64,000 bases of DNA. It comes from Segatella salivae DSM 15606 (GTDB taxonomy: Bacteria; Bacteroidota; Bacteroidia; Bacteroidales; Bacteroidaceae). The stretch spans positions 2,992,803-3,056,802 of the forward strand of contig NZ_GL629647.1 of NCBI RefSeq assembly GCF_000185845.1. Reading direction: 5' to 3'. The translations under genes were made by a program, and so were the position numbers. The notes under the pieces were generated by a model, which did not search any database, was not told where the DNA came from, and saw only the letters and a list, made by a program, of their open reading frames with translations. Each line of letters starts with the position of its first letter. Position 1 is the stretch's first letter. Positions 26,332 through 34,956 of this stretch are shown here, in pieces.

Positions 26332-26709
26332 ATGAAACTTCTTGGAAATATCATTTGGTTGGTCTTTGGCGGATTTGGAATTGCCGTCGAATATTTTGTG
26401 TCTTCGTTGCTGATGATGGTCACAATCATCGGCATTCCGTTTGGTTTTGCCACCCTGAAACTTGGTATTCTTGCCCTGTGGCCCTTTGGTTCACACGTGG
26501 TCAGCAAGCCTCAGGACAGCGGTTGTCTTAGCATGATTATGAATATGCTGTGGTTTTTCGTCGGTGGTTTTTGGATTGCACTGACTCATCTCGGCTTCGG
26601 CCTGTTGCTGTGCATCACAATCGTGGGGATTCCTTGGGGCAAGATGCATTTCCGCTTGATGGGCTTGGCTTTGGCTCCGTTTGGTAAAGAAATCGTAGAC
26701 AACGCCTAA
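26332..26709 (+). CDS. YccF domain inner-membrane protein
   Basis: 125 aa with four hydrophobic segments arranged as two repeated halves, each ending in a [I/V]GIPxGxxxxxLxxLALxPFG block (IIGIPFGFATLKLGILALWPFG and IVGIPWGKMHFRLMGLALAPFG). This is the signature of the YccF/DUF307 family of small membrane proteins of unknown function. The ATG at 26332 fits the promoter at 26275-26305. Confidence 0.9.
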   Translation: MKLLGNIIWLVFGGFGIAVEYFVSSLLMMVTIIGIPFGFATLKLGILALWPFGSHVVSKPQDSGCLSMIMNMLWFFVGGFWIALTHLGFGLLLCITIVGIPWGKMHFRLMGLALAPFGKEIVDNA

Positions 26710-26846
26710 GCCTCATGCTAAGGCGGTCATTTCATGCGCTAAAAGCTATCAAAAGGGGAGATGAAATGGCCTCCGTCAGTGCGTGAAAGCTTAGCTTTCG
26801 CGGTGAAGTTTGCGCCTGATTCGTAGGTTCATTCGGCGTGAAAAAA
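26710..26846. other. Convergent gap with hairpins after yccF
   Basis: No gene is visible. A hairpin GAAAGCT/AGCTTTC and a longer arm pair around GGTCATTTCA...TGAAATGGCC could stop transcription. The 22-nt array at 26847-27000 follows. Confidence 0.45.
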
Positions 26847-27000
26847 GTATGGCGAAACGCCTGGTGCATCATGAAAAAATGCCAAGAATGACTTAAAAAC
26901 AAGCCGGCAGACTCATGAAAAAACGCTTAGTGCATCATGAAAAACCGCCTGTCGCAGTATGGGAAAACGCTTGGTGCATCATGAAATAGCGAAAGATGCG
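26847..27000. repeat. 22-nt-period degenerate tandem array (7 units)
   Basis: Seven contiguous 22-nt units (154 nt, no gaps) start at 26847, 26869, 26891, 26913, 26935, 26957 and 26979. The common core is TCATGAAAAAACGCYTRGTG, with the ATGAA part best kept. It lies between the 3' ends of yccF and the patatin gene. Confidence 0.8.
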
Positions 27001-27030
27001 AATAAAGATAAAGGAAAAGGCCTGCTGACG

Positions 27031-27873
27031 CTATAAATTTTCCTGTATAAACTGCTCTCCGAGTGCGAATCCTTCCTCATAGAGGCGCTCAAGTTTCATC
27101 ACATCATTTTCGATTCTTCCCACCTCCATAGGGCGCAACGGGCGAATACACGTGATGCGACCTTCGGCTTCCAAGCGGTCGATGAGATCCATTTGAGCAT
27201 TATAAACCTTAAGACGATGGCTCAAAGCCACGCGCAATCGTGGATAGTTTTTATAGATAAAAGCCGGAACTTTGCGGTCTTTTCCAGTGTCGCGCCAGCC
27301 CTTGTTGCGCGTCAGGATAACCACATTGTGCTCGTGTCCGGTTTCAATTGCTCGGTGAATAGGGATGCTATCGACGATGCCTCCATCGAGCATGGGAAGC
27401 CCATCAACGTTGACAATCTTACTCACGAAAGGCAAACTGCTCGATGCCTTGACAATATCGAGCGAACGTTGGCGGTCGTGTGCCTCGCTGAGATACATCG
27501 CTTGACCGGTCAAACAATTTGTTGTGACCATTTCAAAACTTTGAGAATGTTTGAAATATTCATCGAAATCAAATGGTAAAAGCTCATTGGGAAACTTGTC
27601 GTAGAGCAACTCTTGGTCGAAGATGCAACCCTGAGTGACGAGGTGACGCAGTCCAATGTAACGGTAACGGGCCAGATAATCAATGTTCGAAACACGCGCA
27701 CGGCGGGGTTGACGGCTCACATAACTCATGCCGTTACAAGCTCCTGCCGAAACCGCCACAATGTATTTGAAGTATAGATTGTGTTTCATGAATGCGTCGA
27801 GCACACCACTTGTGAACACTCCTCGCATGCCGCCGCCCTCGAGAACAAGTCCTGTTTTGCCGTTAATCTTCAT
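27031..27873 (-). CDS. Patatin-like phospholipase family protein
   Basis: 280 aa cytoplasmic lipid acyl hydrolase of the patatin/YjjU type. The oxyanion loop GGGMRG (~15), nucleophile-elbow Ser in VAVSAGACNG (~42) and the dyad Asp in MLDGGIVDSIP (~162) are all present. The elbow reads A-V-S-A-G instead of the usual G-x-S-x-G; the first Gly is Ala. The catalytic Ser and Asp remain, so activity is still likely. Its -7 box (27915-27922) faces that of pepP. Confidence 0.88.
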   Translation of the reverse strand: MKINGKTGLVLEGGGMRGVFTSGVLDAFMKHNLYFKYIVAVSAGACNGMSYVSRQPRRARVSNIDYLARYRYIGLRHLVTQGCIFDQELLYDKFPNELLPFDFDEYFKHSQSFEMVTTNCLTGQAMYLSEAHDRQRSLDIVKASSSLPFVSKIVNVDGLPMLDGGIVDSIPIHRAIETGHEHNVVILTRNKGWRDTGKDRKVPAFIYKNYPRLRVALSHRLKVYNAQMDLIDRLEAEGRITCIRPLRPMEVGRIENDVMKLERLYEEGFALGEQFIQENL

Positions 27874-27914
27874 GATTTACTGATAAATTTTCACTATTTC
27901 GCTTAATTTTCTTG

Positions 27915-27952
27915 CAAAGATAGCATTTTAATCTCAAAATTGTGTAACTTTG
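27915..27952. promoter_or_regulatory. Face-to-face -7 boxes of patatin and pepP
   Basis: Minus-strand TATCTTTG (27915-27922), about 42 nt before the patatin ATG, and plus-strand TAACTTTG (27945-27952), 25 nt before the pepP ATG. The expected -33 regions overlap each other; neither has an exact TTTG at standard spacing, so the two promoters may compete. Confidence 0.55.
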
Positions 27953-27976
27953 TAGGCAAATTAAATAATAAAAGAT

Positions 27977-29377
27977 ATGTTTGATACAGCCACATATAAA
28001 AGACGCCGCGACGAGCTGAAAAAGCTTGTTAAGGAAGGCATCATCATTCTATTTGGAAACAATGAGTCACCGGCTAACTTCCCAAACAATGGGTATTTTC
28101 CTTTCCGTCAGGACTCTTCTTTCCTTTATTATTATGGACTTCAGCGCGATGGACTTGTTGGAGTAATCGACATCGACAATGATAAAGACCTCTTGATAGG
28201 CAATGATATCGACATCGAAGACATCGTTTGGTATGGTTCTGTGGATAGCATGGAAGAGATGAGACAGCGTTGTGGTGCTTCAGAAACCTTGCCGATGCGG
28301 GCATTGAAGACCGTATGCAACGAGGCATTAAGCAAACATCGCAAGATACATTTCCTGCCTCCATATCGTCATGACATAAAGATTCAAATCTTTGACCTAT
28401 TGGGTGTGCATCCGATTCAGCAGAAAGAGGCTGCCAGTATGACGCTAATCAAGGCAGTGGTTAAGATGCGTTCGGTGAAAGAACCGCAAGAAATTGAGGA
28501 GTTAGAACGTGCAGCTGTCATAGGATATAAGATGCATACCACGGCCATGCGACTAACAAAACCTGGGGTAACCGAGAAGTTTGTAAGCGGACAAGTGGAT
28601 GGTATTGCCCACTCTTATGGCGCAATGGTTAGTTTTCCAACCATTTATACGCAGCATGGAGAGATACTTCATGGGGCACCATCAATGAAAGAACTCGAAG
28701 CCGGACGCCTCGTTTTGTGCGATGCAGGCGCAGAAACCATCAACAACTATTGTAGCGACAACACACGAACAATGCCTGTTGACGGCAAGTTTACACAGCG
28801 TCAGTTGGATATCTACAGCATTGTTGAGGCCTGCCATGACCATACTTTAGACGTGGCTAAGCCTGGTGTGAAGTATGCCGACGTGCATTTCAACGTATGC
28901 CGCCTGATGTTTGACCGCCTGAAAGAACTCGGCTTGACCAAAGGCGACACCGAAGAGGCCGTGCGTGCTGGTGCACATGCGCTGTTCATGCCCCACGGAT
29001 TGGGCCACATGATGGGTATGGATGTGCACGATATGGAAAGCTTTGACCAAGTCAATGTAGGCTTTGATGAAGAAACAAGGCCTAATCTTGAGCAGTTTGG
29101 AACCAATAATCTGCGCATGGGTAGACGTTTGGAAGAAGGCTTTGTCGTTACAGACGAGCCGGGAATCTACTTCATTCCAGCCCTCATCGACGATTGGAAG
29201 GCAAAGAAACATTGTGCAGAATTCCTCAACTTTGATAAGCTCGAAGCTTATAAAGACTTTGGAGGCATCCGTATAGAAGACGACGTGTTGATCACGAAAG
29301 ACGGCTGCCGCTTTATTGGAAAAGACCGCATTCCTTATCATCCCAAGGATGTTGAGGAGTTTATGGCCGACAATTAA
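27977..29377 (+). CDS. pepP: Xaa-Pro aminopeptidase (aminopeptidase P)
   Basis: 466 aa. An N-terminal creatinase-like domain (1-170) is followed by an M24 pita-bread metallopeptidase domain (175-460). Metal ligands are visible: Asp in LCDAGAE, Asp in CSDNTRT, His in HGLGHMMGMDVHD, Glu in VTDEPGIYF, and Glu in GIRIEDDVLIT. It removes N-terminal residues preceding proline. There is no signal peptide, so it is cytoplasmic. Confidence 0.95.
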   Translation: MFDTATYKRRRDELKKLVKEGIIILFGNNESPANFPNNGYFPFRQDSSFLYYYGLQRDGLVGVIDIDNDKDLLIGNDIDIEDIVWYGSVDSMEEMRQRCGASETLPMRALKTVCNEALSKHRKIHFLPPYRHDIKIQIFDLLGVHPIQQKEAASMTLIKAVVKMRSVKEPQEIEELERAAVIGYKMHTTAMRLTKPGVTEKFVSGQVDGIAHSYGAMVSFPTIYTQHGEILHGAPSMKELEAGRLVLCDAGAETINNYCSDNTRTMPVDGKFTQRQLDIYSIVEACHDHTLDVAKPGVKYADVHFNVCRLMFDRLKELGLTKGDTEEAVRAGAHALFMPHGLGHMMGMDVHDMESFDQVNVGFDEETRPNLEQFGTNNLRMGRRLEEGFVVTDEPGIYFIPALIDDWKAKKHCAEFLNFDKLEAYKDFGGIRIEDDVLITKDGCRFIGKDRIPYHPKDVEEFMADN

Positions 29378-29383
29378 GCGCGT

Positions 29384-29491
29384 GAAGCGATTCAAAACAG
29401 CGCATGAAGTGATTCAAAACGGCGCGAGAAATGAATCAAATCGGCGGATGAAGTGATTCAAAACAGCATGAGAAAAATTAAAAAACAACGT
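29384..29491. repeat. 22-nt-period degenerate tandem array (5 units)
   Basis: Units begin at 29384, 29406, 29428, 29450 (20 nt) and 29470 (22 nt). The core is GATTCAAAACRGCGC. It starts 7 nt after the pepP stop and ends 40 nt before the next start. The TCAAAACAGCGC part is shared with the array at 38219-38372. Confidence 0.8.
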
Positions 29492-29530
29492 GAGAGAAAA
29501 TTCATAATAACAACATTTCAACTGGATTAA

Positions 29531-30736
29531 ATGAGAAAATTATTAGTGATGGCGCTCCTTGCCGTGGTGGCATTGAACGTTAATGCAGAAGAGAAGAAAG
29601 CAGAAAAGAGTAATGCGAACAAACCTGTTTTCACTGTTATCAAGGAAAACAAGATTACAAGCATTAAGAACCAAAGCCGTAGTGGCACATGTTGGGACTA
29701 TTCAACACTGAGCTTTTTGGAGGCCGAGATTCTGAAAAAAACGGGAAAAACGTATGACTTATGTGAGGCTTTTGTAGCCAATAAGACTTATTTCGACCGT
29801 GCAGTACAAGTGGTTCGCATGCATGGCGACTGCCAGTTTGCACAGGGAGGTAGTGCATACGACCCCATCTATTGTTTGAAACACTATGGCATTTGCCCTG
29901 AAGACGCTATGCCATTGCCTGGTACGCTCTATGGAGATTCACTCAATAACTTCAACGAATTCTTTGATGTGATGACTCCTTATGTGTTGTCTGTAGCTAA
30001 ATCTAAGACTGATAAACTCTCTTCTCAGTGGAAGGTTGCGTTGCATGGAATCATCGATGCCTACCTCGGTAAATGCCCAGAGAAGTTCACTTATCAGGGA
30101 AAGAGCTACACACCGATGTCATTTGCACAGAGCTTGGAAATCAATCCAGACGATTATGAAAGCTTCACAAGCTACACACACCACCCATTCTGGACCGCTT
30201 TTGCTGTTGAGGTGCAAGACAATTGGCGCAACCCATTGTCATGGAACCTACCTCTTGACGACATGATGCGCATCATTGACAATGCCGTAATGAATGGTTA
30301 CACCGTTGCTTGGGGTGGAGATGTTTCGGAACCAGGCTTTACTCGTGATGGCTTGGCATACTCTATTGACGCTAAAAAGGCACAAAGCCTGAGCGGAAGT
30401 GATATGGCACACTGGCTGAAACTCACGAAAACAGAAAAGAAAAACGTGCTCGACTCATTAGGATGCAAGGTTCCTGAGGTTACACCTACACAGAAACTGC
30501 GTCAAGAGCGCTTTGATAACTGGGAGCTAACTGACGACCATGGTATGCTGATTTATGGTATTGCTAAGGACCAAAATGGCAAAGAATACTACATGGTGAA
30601 GAACTCTTGGGGCGAAACAGGAGATTATAAAGGCATCTGGTATATGACAAAGAACTACATCGCTAATAACACAATGGATTTTATTGTCAATAAAAATGCA
30701 GTGCCAAAAGACATTCGTAAGAAGCTCGGTATCTAA
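29531..30736 (+). CDS. Secreted C1 family (bleomycin hydrolase-like) cysteine peptidase
   Basis: 401 aa with a signal peptide (MRKLLVMALLAVVALNVNA). It is a papain-fold aminopeptidase C/bleomycin hydrolase relative. The catalytic Cys is in NQSRSGTCWDYSTLSFLEAE (~55), His in DDHGMLIYGIA (~342), and Asn in KNSWGETGDYKG (~364). It is exported, unlike the cytoplasmic PepC of lactic acid bacteria, and probably trims peptides in the periplasm. A clear terminator follows at 30759-30800. Confidence 0.92.
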   Translation: MRKLLVMALLAVVALNVNAEEKKAEKSNANKPVFTVIKENKITSIKNQSRSGTCWDYSTLSFLEAEILKKTGKTYDLCEAFVANKTYFDRAVQVVRMHGDCQFAQGGSAYDPIYCLKHYGICPEDAMPLPGTLYGDSLNNFNEFFDVMTPYVLSVAKSKTDKLSSQWKVALHGIIDAYLGKCPEKFTYQGKSYTPMSFAQSLEINPDDYESFTSYTHHPFWTAFAVEVQDNWRNPLSWNLPLDDMMRIIDNAVMNGYTVAWGGDVSEPGFTRDGLAYSIDAKKAQSLSGSDMAHWLKLTKTEKKNVLDSLGCKVPEVTPTQKLRQERFDNWELTDDHGMLIYGIAKDQNGKEYYMVKNSWGETGDYKGIWYMTKNYIANNTMDFIVNKNAVPKDIRKKLGI

Positions 30737-30758
30737 GCTTTGAATCATAAAGAATTAG

Positions 30759-30800
30759 AAAGCACAATTGGAAAAAAAACTTCCGGTTGTGCTTTTTTAT
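30759..30800 (+). terminator. Rho-independent terminator
   Basis: Arms AAAGCACAATTGG (30759-30771) and CCGGTTGTGCTTT (30783-30795) with two G-T pairs, followed by a T-run. It ends the C1 peptidase transcript. Confidence 0.88.
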
Positions 30801-30813
30801 TGTTTTTATTTCG

Positions 30814-30821
30814 TATCTTTG
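30814..30821 (+). promoter_or_regulatory. -7 box of the recJ-recQ promoter
   Basis: TATCTTTG, 88 nt before the recJ ATG and just after the upstream terminator. No exact TTTG at -33. Confidence 0.5.
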
Positions 30822-30908
30822 GGCACGGATTGGTGTAATGAAACATGAAAAATCCGCTGGTATGCCTCTTGGTATACCCTCATTCAGAAGAAAATAAAAA
30901 CGATATAA

Positions 30909-32660
30909 ATGCATTTTAAATGGAATTACGAACCACCAACACCACAAGAAAAGCAGGCATCAGATGAGCTTTCGGGCAAGTTGGGCATTCATCCCATACT
31001 TGCACAGCTGCTGATAAGGCGCGGAATAACGACAGAATCGGCTGCAAAACGATTCTTCCGACCGCAATTAGCCGACCTGATTAATCCGTTCTTGATGAAA
31101 GATATGGATGTCGCGGTGGATCGACTCAATGATGCTATGGGCCGAAAGGAACGTATTTTGGTCTATGGAGACTATGATGTCGATGGATGTACTGCCGTGG
31201 CTTTGGTGTATAAGTTTCTGCAACAGTTCTATTCAAACATTGATTATTACATCCCCGATCGCTATGATGAGGGCTATGGGGTGAGTGAAAAGGGAATAGC
31301 TTATGCAAAGGAAACGGGTGTAAAACTCATCATTATATTAGATTGTGGCATTAAAGCAATTCAGGAAATTGCCTTAGCAAAGTCGCTCGGTATAGACTTT
31401 ATCATCTGTGACCACCATGTCCCGGATGAGGAAATGCCGCCGGCTGTTGCCATCCTTAACCCTAAACGGCCTGATGACAGCTATCCTTTCAAGTCGCTTT
31501 GTGGCTGTGGAGTAGGCTTCAAGTTTATGCAAGGATGGGCTAAGAACAACGGAATTCCGTTCTCACGGCTTATTCCTTTGCTCGACTTTTGTGCCGTTTC
31601 GATTGCTGCAGACCTTGTTCCTGTCACCGATGAAAACCGCATTTTGGCCTTCCACGGGCTTAAACAACTCAACCAAAACCCAAGTATCGGCTTGAAAGCT
31701 ATTATCGATATATGCGGTCTAAACGGCCGAGAGTTGTCGATGAGTGACATCATTTTCAGGATTGGTCCACGCATAAATGCCTCTGGACGCATGGAGAATG
31801 GAAAGGAAAGTGTTGACCTTTTGGTTGAAAAAGACTATAATATAGCGCTCAAAAAGGCTAAGCACATCGATGAATACAACGAGCAACGCAAGGACATTGA
31901 TAAGCAGATGACCGAAGAAGCCAATGTGATTGTCTCAAAACTTGAAAGCCAAAAACATCACTCCAGCATCGTTTTATATGATGAAAACTGGAAAAAAGGC
32001 GTCATAGGGATTGTTGCTTCGCGACTAACGGAAATCTATTTCCGCCCTACAGTGGTGCTAACACGCGACGGAGATCTGGCTACTGGCTCGGCACGCAGCG
32101 TTACGGGATTCGATGTTTACGCGGCTATCAAGCACTGCCGAGACTTGTTGATGAACTTCGGTGGACATACTTATGCGGCTGGTTTGACGCTACGTTGGGA
32201 TGATATTCCGTTGTTCCGCAAGAAGTTTCAGCAGTATGTAGAAGACCATATCGCCCCCGAACTGACGGAAGCAACCATTAATCTCGATGCAAAACTTGAC
32301 TTTAAAGACATCACAAAGAAGCTATTCAACGACTTAAAACGCTTTGCTCCCTTCGGACCTGAATGCACTAAACCGCTCTTTTTCACGCAAGGCGTCTATG
32401 ATTATGGTACGAGTAAGGTCGTGGGACGCGAGCAAGAACACATCAAACTCGAACTCGTTGACTCTAAATCAAGCACGGTTGTCAATGGCATTGCCTTTGG
32501 ACAAAGTGGTTCTGTGCGTTATATCAAGAGCAAACGCGCCTTTGATATTGCCTACACTATTGAGGCAAATGTGTTTAAACGCAATCAAGTGCAGTTGCAG
32601 ATTGAAGATATTCGTCCTGAAGAAGAACACCCACAAGCGGCTCTTCCGACTGAGGAGTAG
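30909..32660 (+). CDS. recJ: Single-stranded-DNA-specific exonuclease RecJ
   Basis: 583 aa, 5'-to-3' ssDNA exonuclease of the DHH superfamily, used in recombinational and mismatch repair. DHH domain motifs YGDYDVDGCTAV (~80) and IICDHHVPD (~160), and DHHA1 motif GGHTYAAGL (~420), are intact; a C-terminal OB domain follows. The recQ gene starts 9 nt downstream, so the two resection partners form an operon. Confidence 0.96.
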   Translation: MHFKWNYEPPTPQEKQASDELSGKLGIHPILAQLLIRRGITTESAAKRFFRPQLADLINPFLMKDMDVAVDRLNDAMGRKERILVYGDYDVDGCTAVALVYKFLQQFYSNIDYYIPDRYDEGYGVSEKGIAYAKETGVKLIIILDCGIKAIQEIALAKSLGIDFIICDHHVPDEEMPPAVAILNPKRPDDSYPFKSLCGCGVGFKFMQGWAKNNGIPFSRLIPLLDFCAVSIAADLVPVTDENRILAFHGLKQLNQNPSIGLKAIIDICGLNGRELSMSDIIFRIGPRINASGRMENGKESVDLLVEKDYNIALKKAKHIDEYNEQRKDIDKQMTEEANVIVSKLESQKHHSSIVLYDENWKKGVIGIVASRLTEIYFRPTVVLTRDGDLATGSARSVTGFDVYAAIKHCRDLLMNFGGHTYAAGLTLRWDDIPLFRKKFQQYVEDHIAPELTEATINLDAKLDFKDITKKLFNDLKRFAPFGPECTKPLFFTQGVYDYGTSKVVGREQEHIKLELVDSKSSTVVNGIAFGQSGSVRYIKSKRAFDIAYTIEANVFKRNQVQLQIEDIRPEEEHPQAALPTEE

Positions 32661-32669
32661 TGACAACAC

Positions 32670-34565
32670 ATGGAATATCGGCAGCTGTTGCAGCAGTACT
32701 GGGGGTATAATGACTTTCGAGGCATTCAGAAAGACATTATCCATAGCATAGGCGAAGGACGCGACACCTTGGGACTTATGCCTACGGGCGGAGGTAAATC
32801 TATCACGTTTCAGGTGCCAGCCTTAGCCAAAGAGGGAGTTTGTATCGTTGTAACTCCCCTCATAGCCCTGATGAAAGACCAGGTGGATCATCTGCTTCAA
32901 CGGGGCATAAAGGCTGCCGCCATCTACTCAGGCATGACGCGTCAGGAGATCATCAAGACGCTTGAGAACGCTGTTTTCGGTGGATTGAAGTTGCTTTATG
33001 TGTCTCCTGAACGGCTCTTTTCCGAACTTTTCCTGTCTAAATTCCGCCACATGCACGTCAGCTTCATCACGGTTGATGAGGCACATTGCATCAGTCAGTG
33101 GGGTTACGACTTTCGACCTTCCTATCTACACATTGCAGAACTGCGCAAGATTAAGCCCGAAGTGCCCATCCTTGCGCTTACCGCTACGGCGACAACTGAC
33201 GTTGTTGACGACATCCAGGAACGTTTAAACTTCAGGGCGAAGAATGTCTTTCGCATGAGTTTTCAACGCGAAAACCTCTGTTATGTTGTTAGAATTGCAT
33301 CAGACAAAGAGGCGGAACTCATCCACATCTTGCAGGCGGTGCAGGGCAGTGCCATTGTATATGTGCGCAGTAGAAAGCGTACAAAGGAGATTGCTCAACT
33401 GCTCAAAGACAATGATATCAAAGCAACCTTCTATCATGCTGGCTTAGAACATTTCACGAAAGACATCCGACAGCAAGACTGGCAGCGTGATAACACTCGC
33501 GTAATGGTAGCTACCAATGCCTTCGGTATGGGCATTGATAAGCCCGATGTGAGGGTGGTTATCCACATGGATAGCCCAGATTCGCTCGAAGCTTATTTCC
33601 AAGAGGCAGGTCGTGCGGGGCGAGATGGCAAGAAAGCCTATGCTGTTTTGCTCTATAACTCGGCCGATGCGCGCAAACTTCATAAGCGTATTGGAGATAA
33701 TTTCCCTGAAAAAGACGAGATTCGTAAGGTCTATGATTCGCTCGCTTACTATTATCAGATTGGTGTAGGAAGCGGGGGTGGGCACACGTTTTCATTCAAC
33801 ATTGCGGAGTTTTGCAGTGCCTATCATCTCTCACTGACGCTGACCGATGCTTCGCTTCGCATCATTGAGCGACTGGGTTACATTCTTTATGAGAATGATC
33901 CCAATAATAGTGCGCGACTCATGTTCCTGTTATCGCGCAATCAACTCTATCTGTTGGACAACCTTAGTCAGAGAGAAGACCTCGTCATTGATGCCTTAAT
34001 GCGCCTTTATGGAGGGCTTTTCAACGACTATGTCTATATTGATGAGCAGCTCATTGCACAAAGAACAGGGCTCACTCCACAGCAGCTTTATCTCATCTTA
34101 AAGAACCTTAATGCGCGTCATATCCTGCATTTTATTCCACAGCGCAAGATGCCTTACATCAATTTTCTACGCAGTAGGGTAGACGGCGAGCAATTGGTGA
34201 TAGGGAAAGCTGTGTATGAAGACCGCAAAAAGGAGTTTGAAAAACGTATCCAAGCCGTTATTGCCTATGCCGAAAATGACAAGATTTGTCGCAGCAGACA
34301 ATTGCTTCGATACTTTGGAGAGACTGACTCGGAGGATTGCGGACGATGTGATGTGTGTCTTGATAGGGGCCAAAAGTCGGCGAGTGAGCAAAAGATTGAG
34401 ACTTGCAGGCAGGCCATTCTTGATTTTCTTTCAGACCATCAGCGTCATCATCTCACTGACCTCGATACCTTGCAGCTGCCAGAACGCCATTTGGATGAAG
34501 CCTTGGAATACCTTGTTCACGAGGAGTTGATTCAGTTGGAAGGTAGCTATCTTTGGGTGGAATAG
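32670..34565 (+). CDS. recQ: ATP-dependent DNA helicase RecQ
   Basis: 631 aa superfamily II helicase. Walker A TGGGKSITFQ (~40), DEAH box VDEAHCISQWGYDFRPSY (~135), motif V/VI (TNAFGMGIDKPDVR, QEAGRAGRDG, ~280-320) and the RecQ-Ct zinc site (CRSRQLLRYFG...CGRCDVC, ~530-555) are all present. The C-terminal HRDC domain appears absent or very short. It unwinds DNA 3'-to-5' and supplies substrate to RecJ, its operon partner. Confidence 0.95.
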   Translation: MEYRQLLQQYWGYNDFRGIQKDIIHSIGEGRDTLGLMPTGGGKSITFQVPALAKEGVCIVVTPLIALMKDQVDHLLQRGIKAAAIYSGMTRQEIIKTLENAVFGGLKLLYVSPERLFSELFLSKFRHMHVSFITVDEAHCISQWGYDFRPSYLHIAELRKIKPEVPILALTATATTDVVDDIQERLNFRAKNVFRMSFQRENLCYVVRIASDKEAELIHILQAVQGSAIVYVRSRKRTKEIAQLLKDNDIKATFYHAGLEHFTKDIRQQDWQRDNTRVMVATNAFGMGIDKPDVRVVIHMDSPDSLEAYFQEAGRAGRDGKKAYAVLLYNSADARKLHKRIGDNFPEKDEIRKVYDSLAYYYQIGVGSGGGHTFSFNIAEFCSAYHLSLTLTDASLRIIERLGYILYENDPNNSARLMFLLSRNQLYLLDNLSQREDLVIDALMRLYGGLFNDYVYIDEQLIAQRTGLTPQQLYLILKNLNARHILHFIPQRKMPYINFLRSRVDGEQLVIGKAVYEDRKKEFEKRIQAVIAYAENDKICRSRQLLRYFGETDSEDCGRCDVCLDRGQKSASEQKIETCRQAILDFLSDHQRHHLTDLDTLQLPERHLDEALEYLVHEELIQLEGSYLWVE

Positions 34566-34698
34566 AGGCGCTGGCGGCAGCTTTGATTTCCTTTTTCTGA
34601 ACGCCCCACGCCCTTGTGCCTTGCAATCGTTATTGCGCTGATAATCAATACCATAAACTTCTCAATCAACATTGTTGTATAGGAGGTTGTGATTCTTG

Positions 34699-34786
34699 TC
34701 ATTTTGAGCCTCCATTTGGGTGATTTTACACGGCGATATGAGCGATTTCACGCGATGATTTCAGCCATATCAAAAGGTGGATTGGT
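34699..34786. repeat. Weak 22-nt-period array
   Basis: Four units at 34699, 34721, 34743 and 34765; the middle two share GATTTYACRCGRYGAT-type sequence, the outer two are poor. It sits in the convergent gap after recQ. The rest of 34566-34867 shows no gene. Confidence 0.45.
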
Positions 34787-34867
34787 GGGATAGGGGATAA
34801 GAAAATCGTTTATCCATGCCACGCTACACTAAAAATTATCCTGCAAACAACTTTGAAACTGGGGAAA

Positions 34868-34915
34868 ACAAAAAGCAGTGTGCCAAATGATGGATGAACC
34901 ATTGGCACACTGCTT
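34868..34915 (-). terminator. Rho-independent terminator of the GH109-like gene
   Basis: Perfect 14-nt arms AAGCAGTGTGCCAA (34873-34886) and TTGGCACACTGCTT (34902-34915). Read on the minus strand the stem is followed by TTTGTTTT, about 42 nt after the stop. Confidence 0.88.
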
Positions 34916-34956
34916 GCGATGAAATTATGCGTTTGCACAGTCACCTGTGCCTCTTT

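Noticed and set aside
26847..27000. CRISPR array
   Set aside because: The 22-nt units are contiguous and degenerate; there are no unique spacers between conserved repeats and no cas genes in the window. The same applies to the other arrays.
28847..29395. 182-codon minus-strand frame inside pepP
   Set aside because: Antisense shadow of the conserved metal-site region of pepP.
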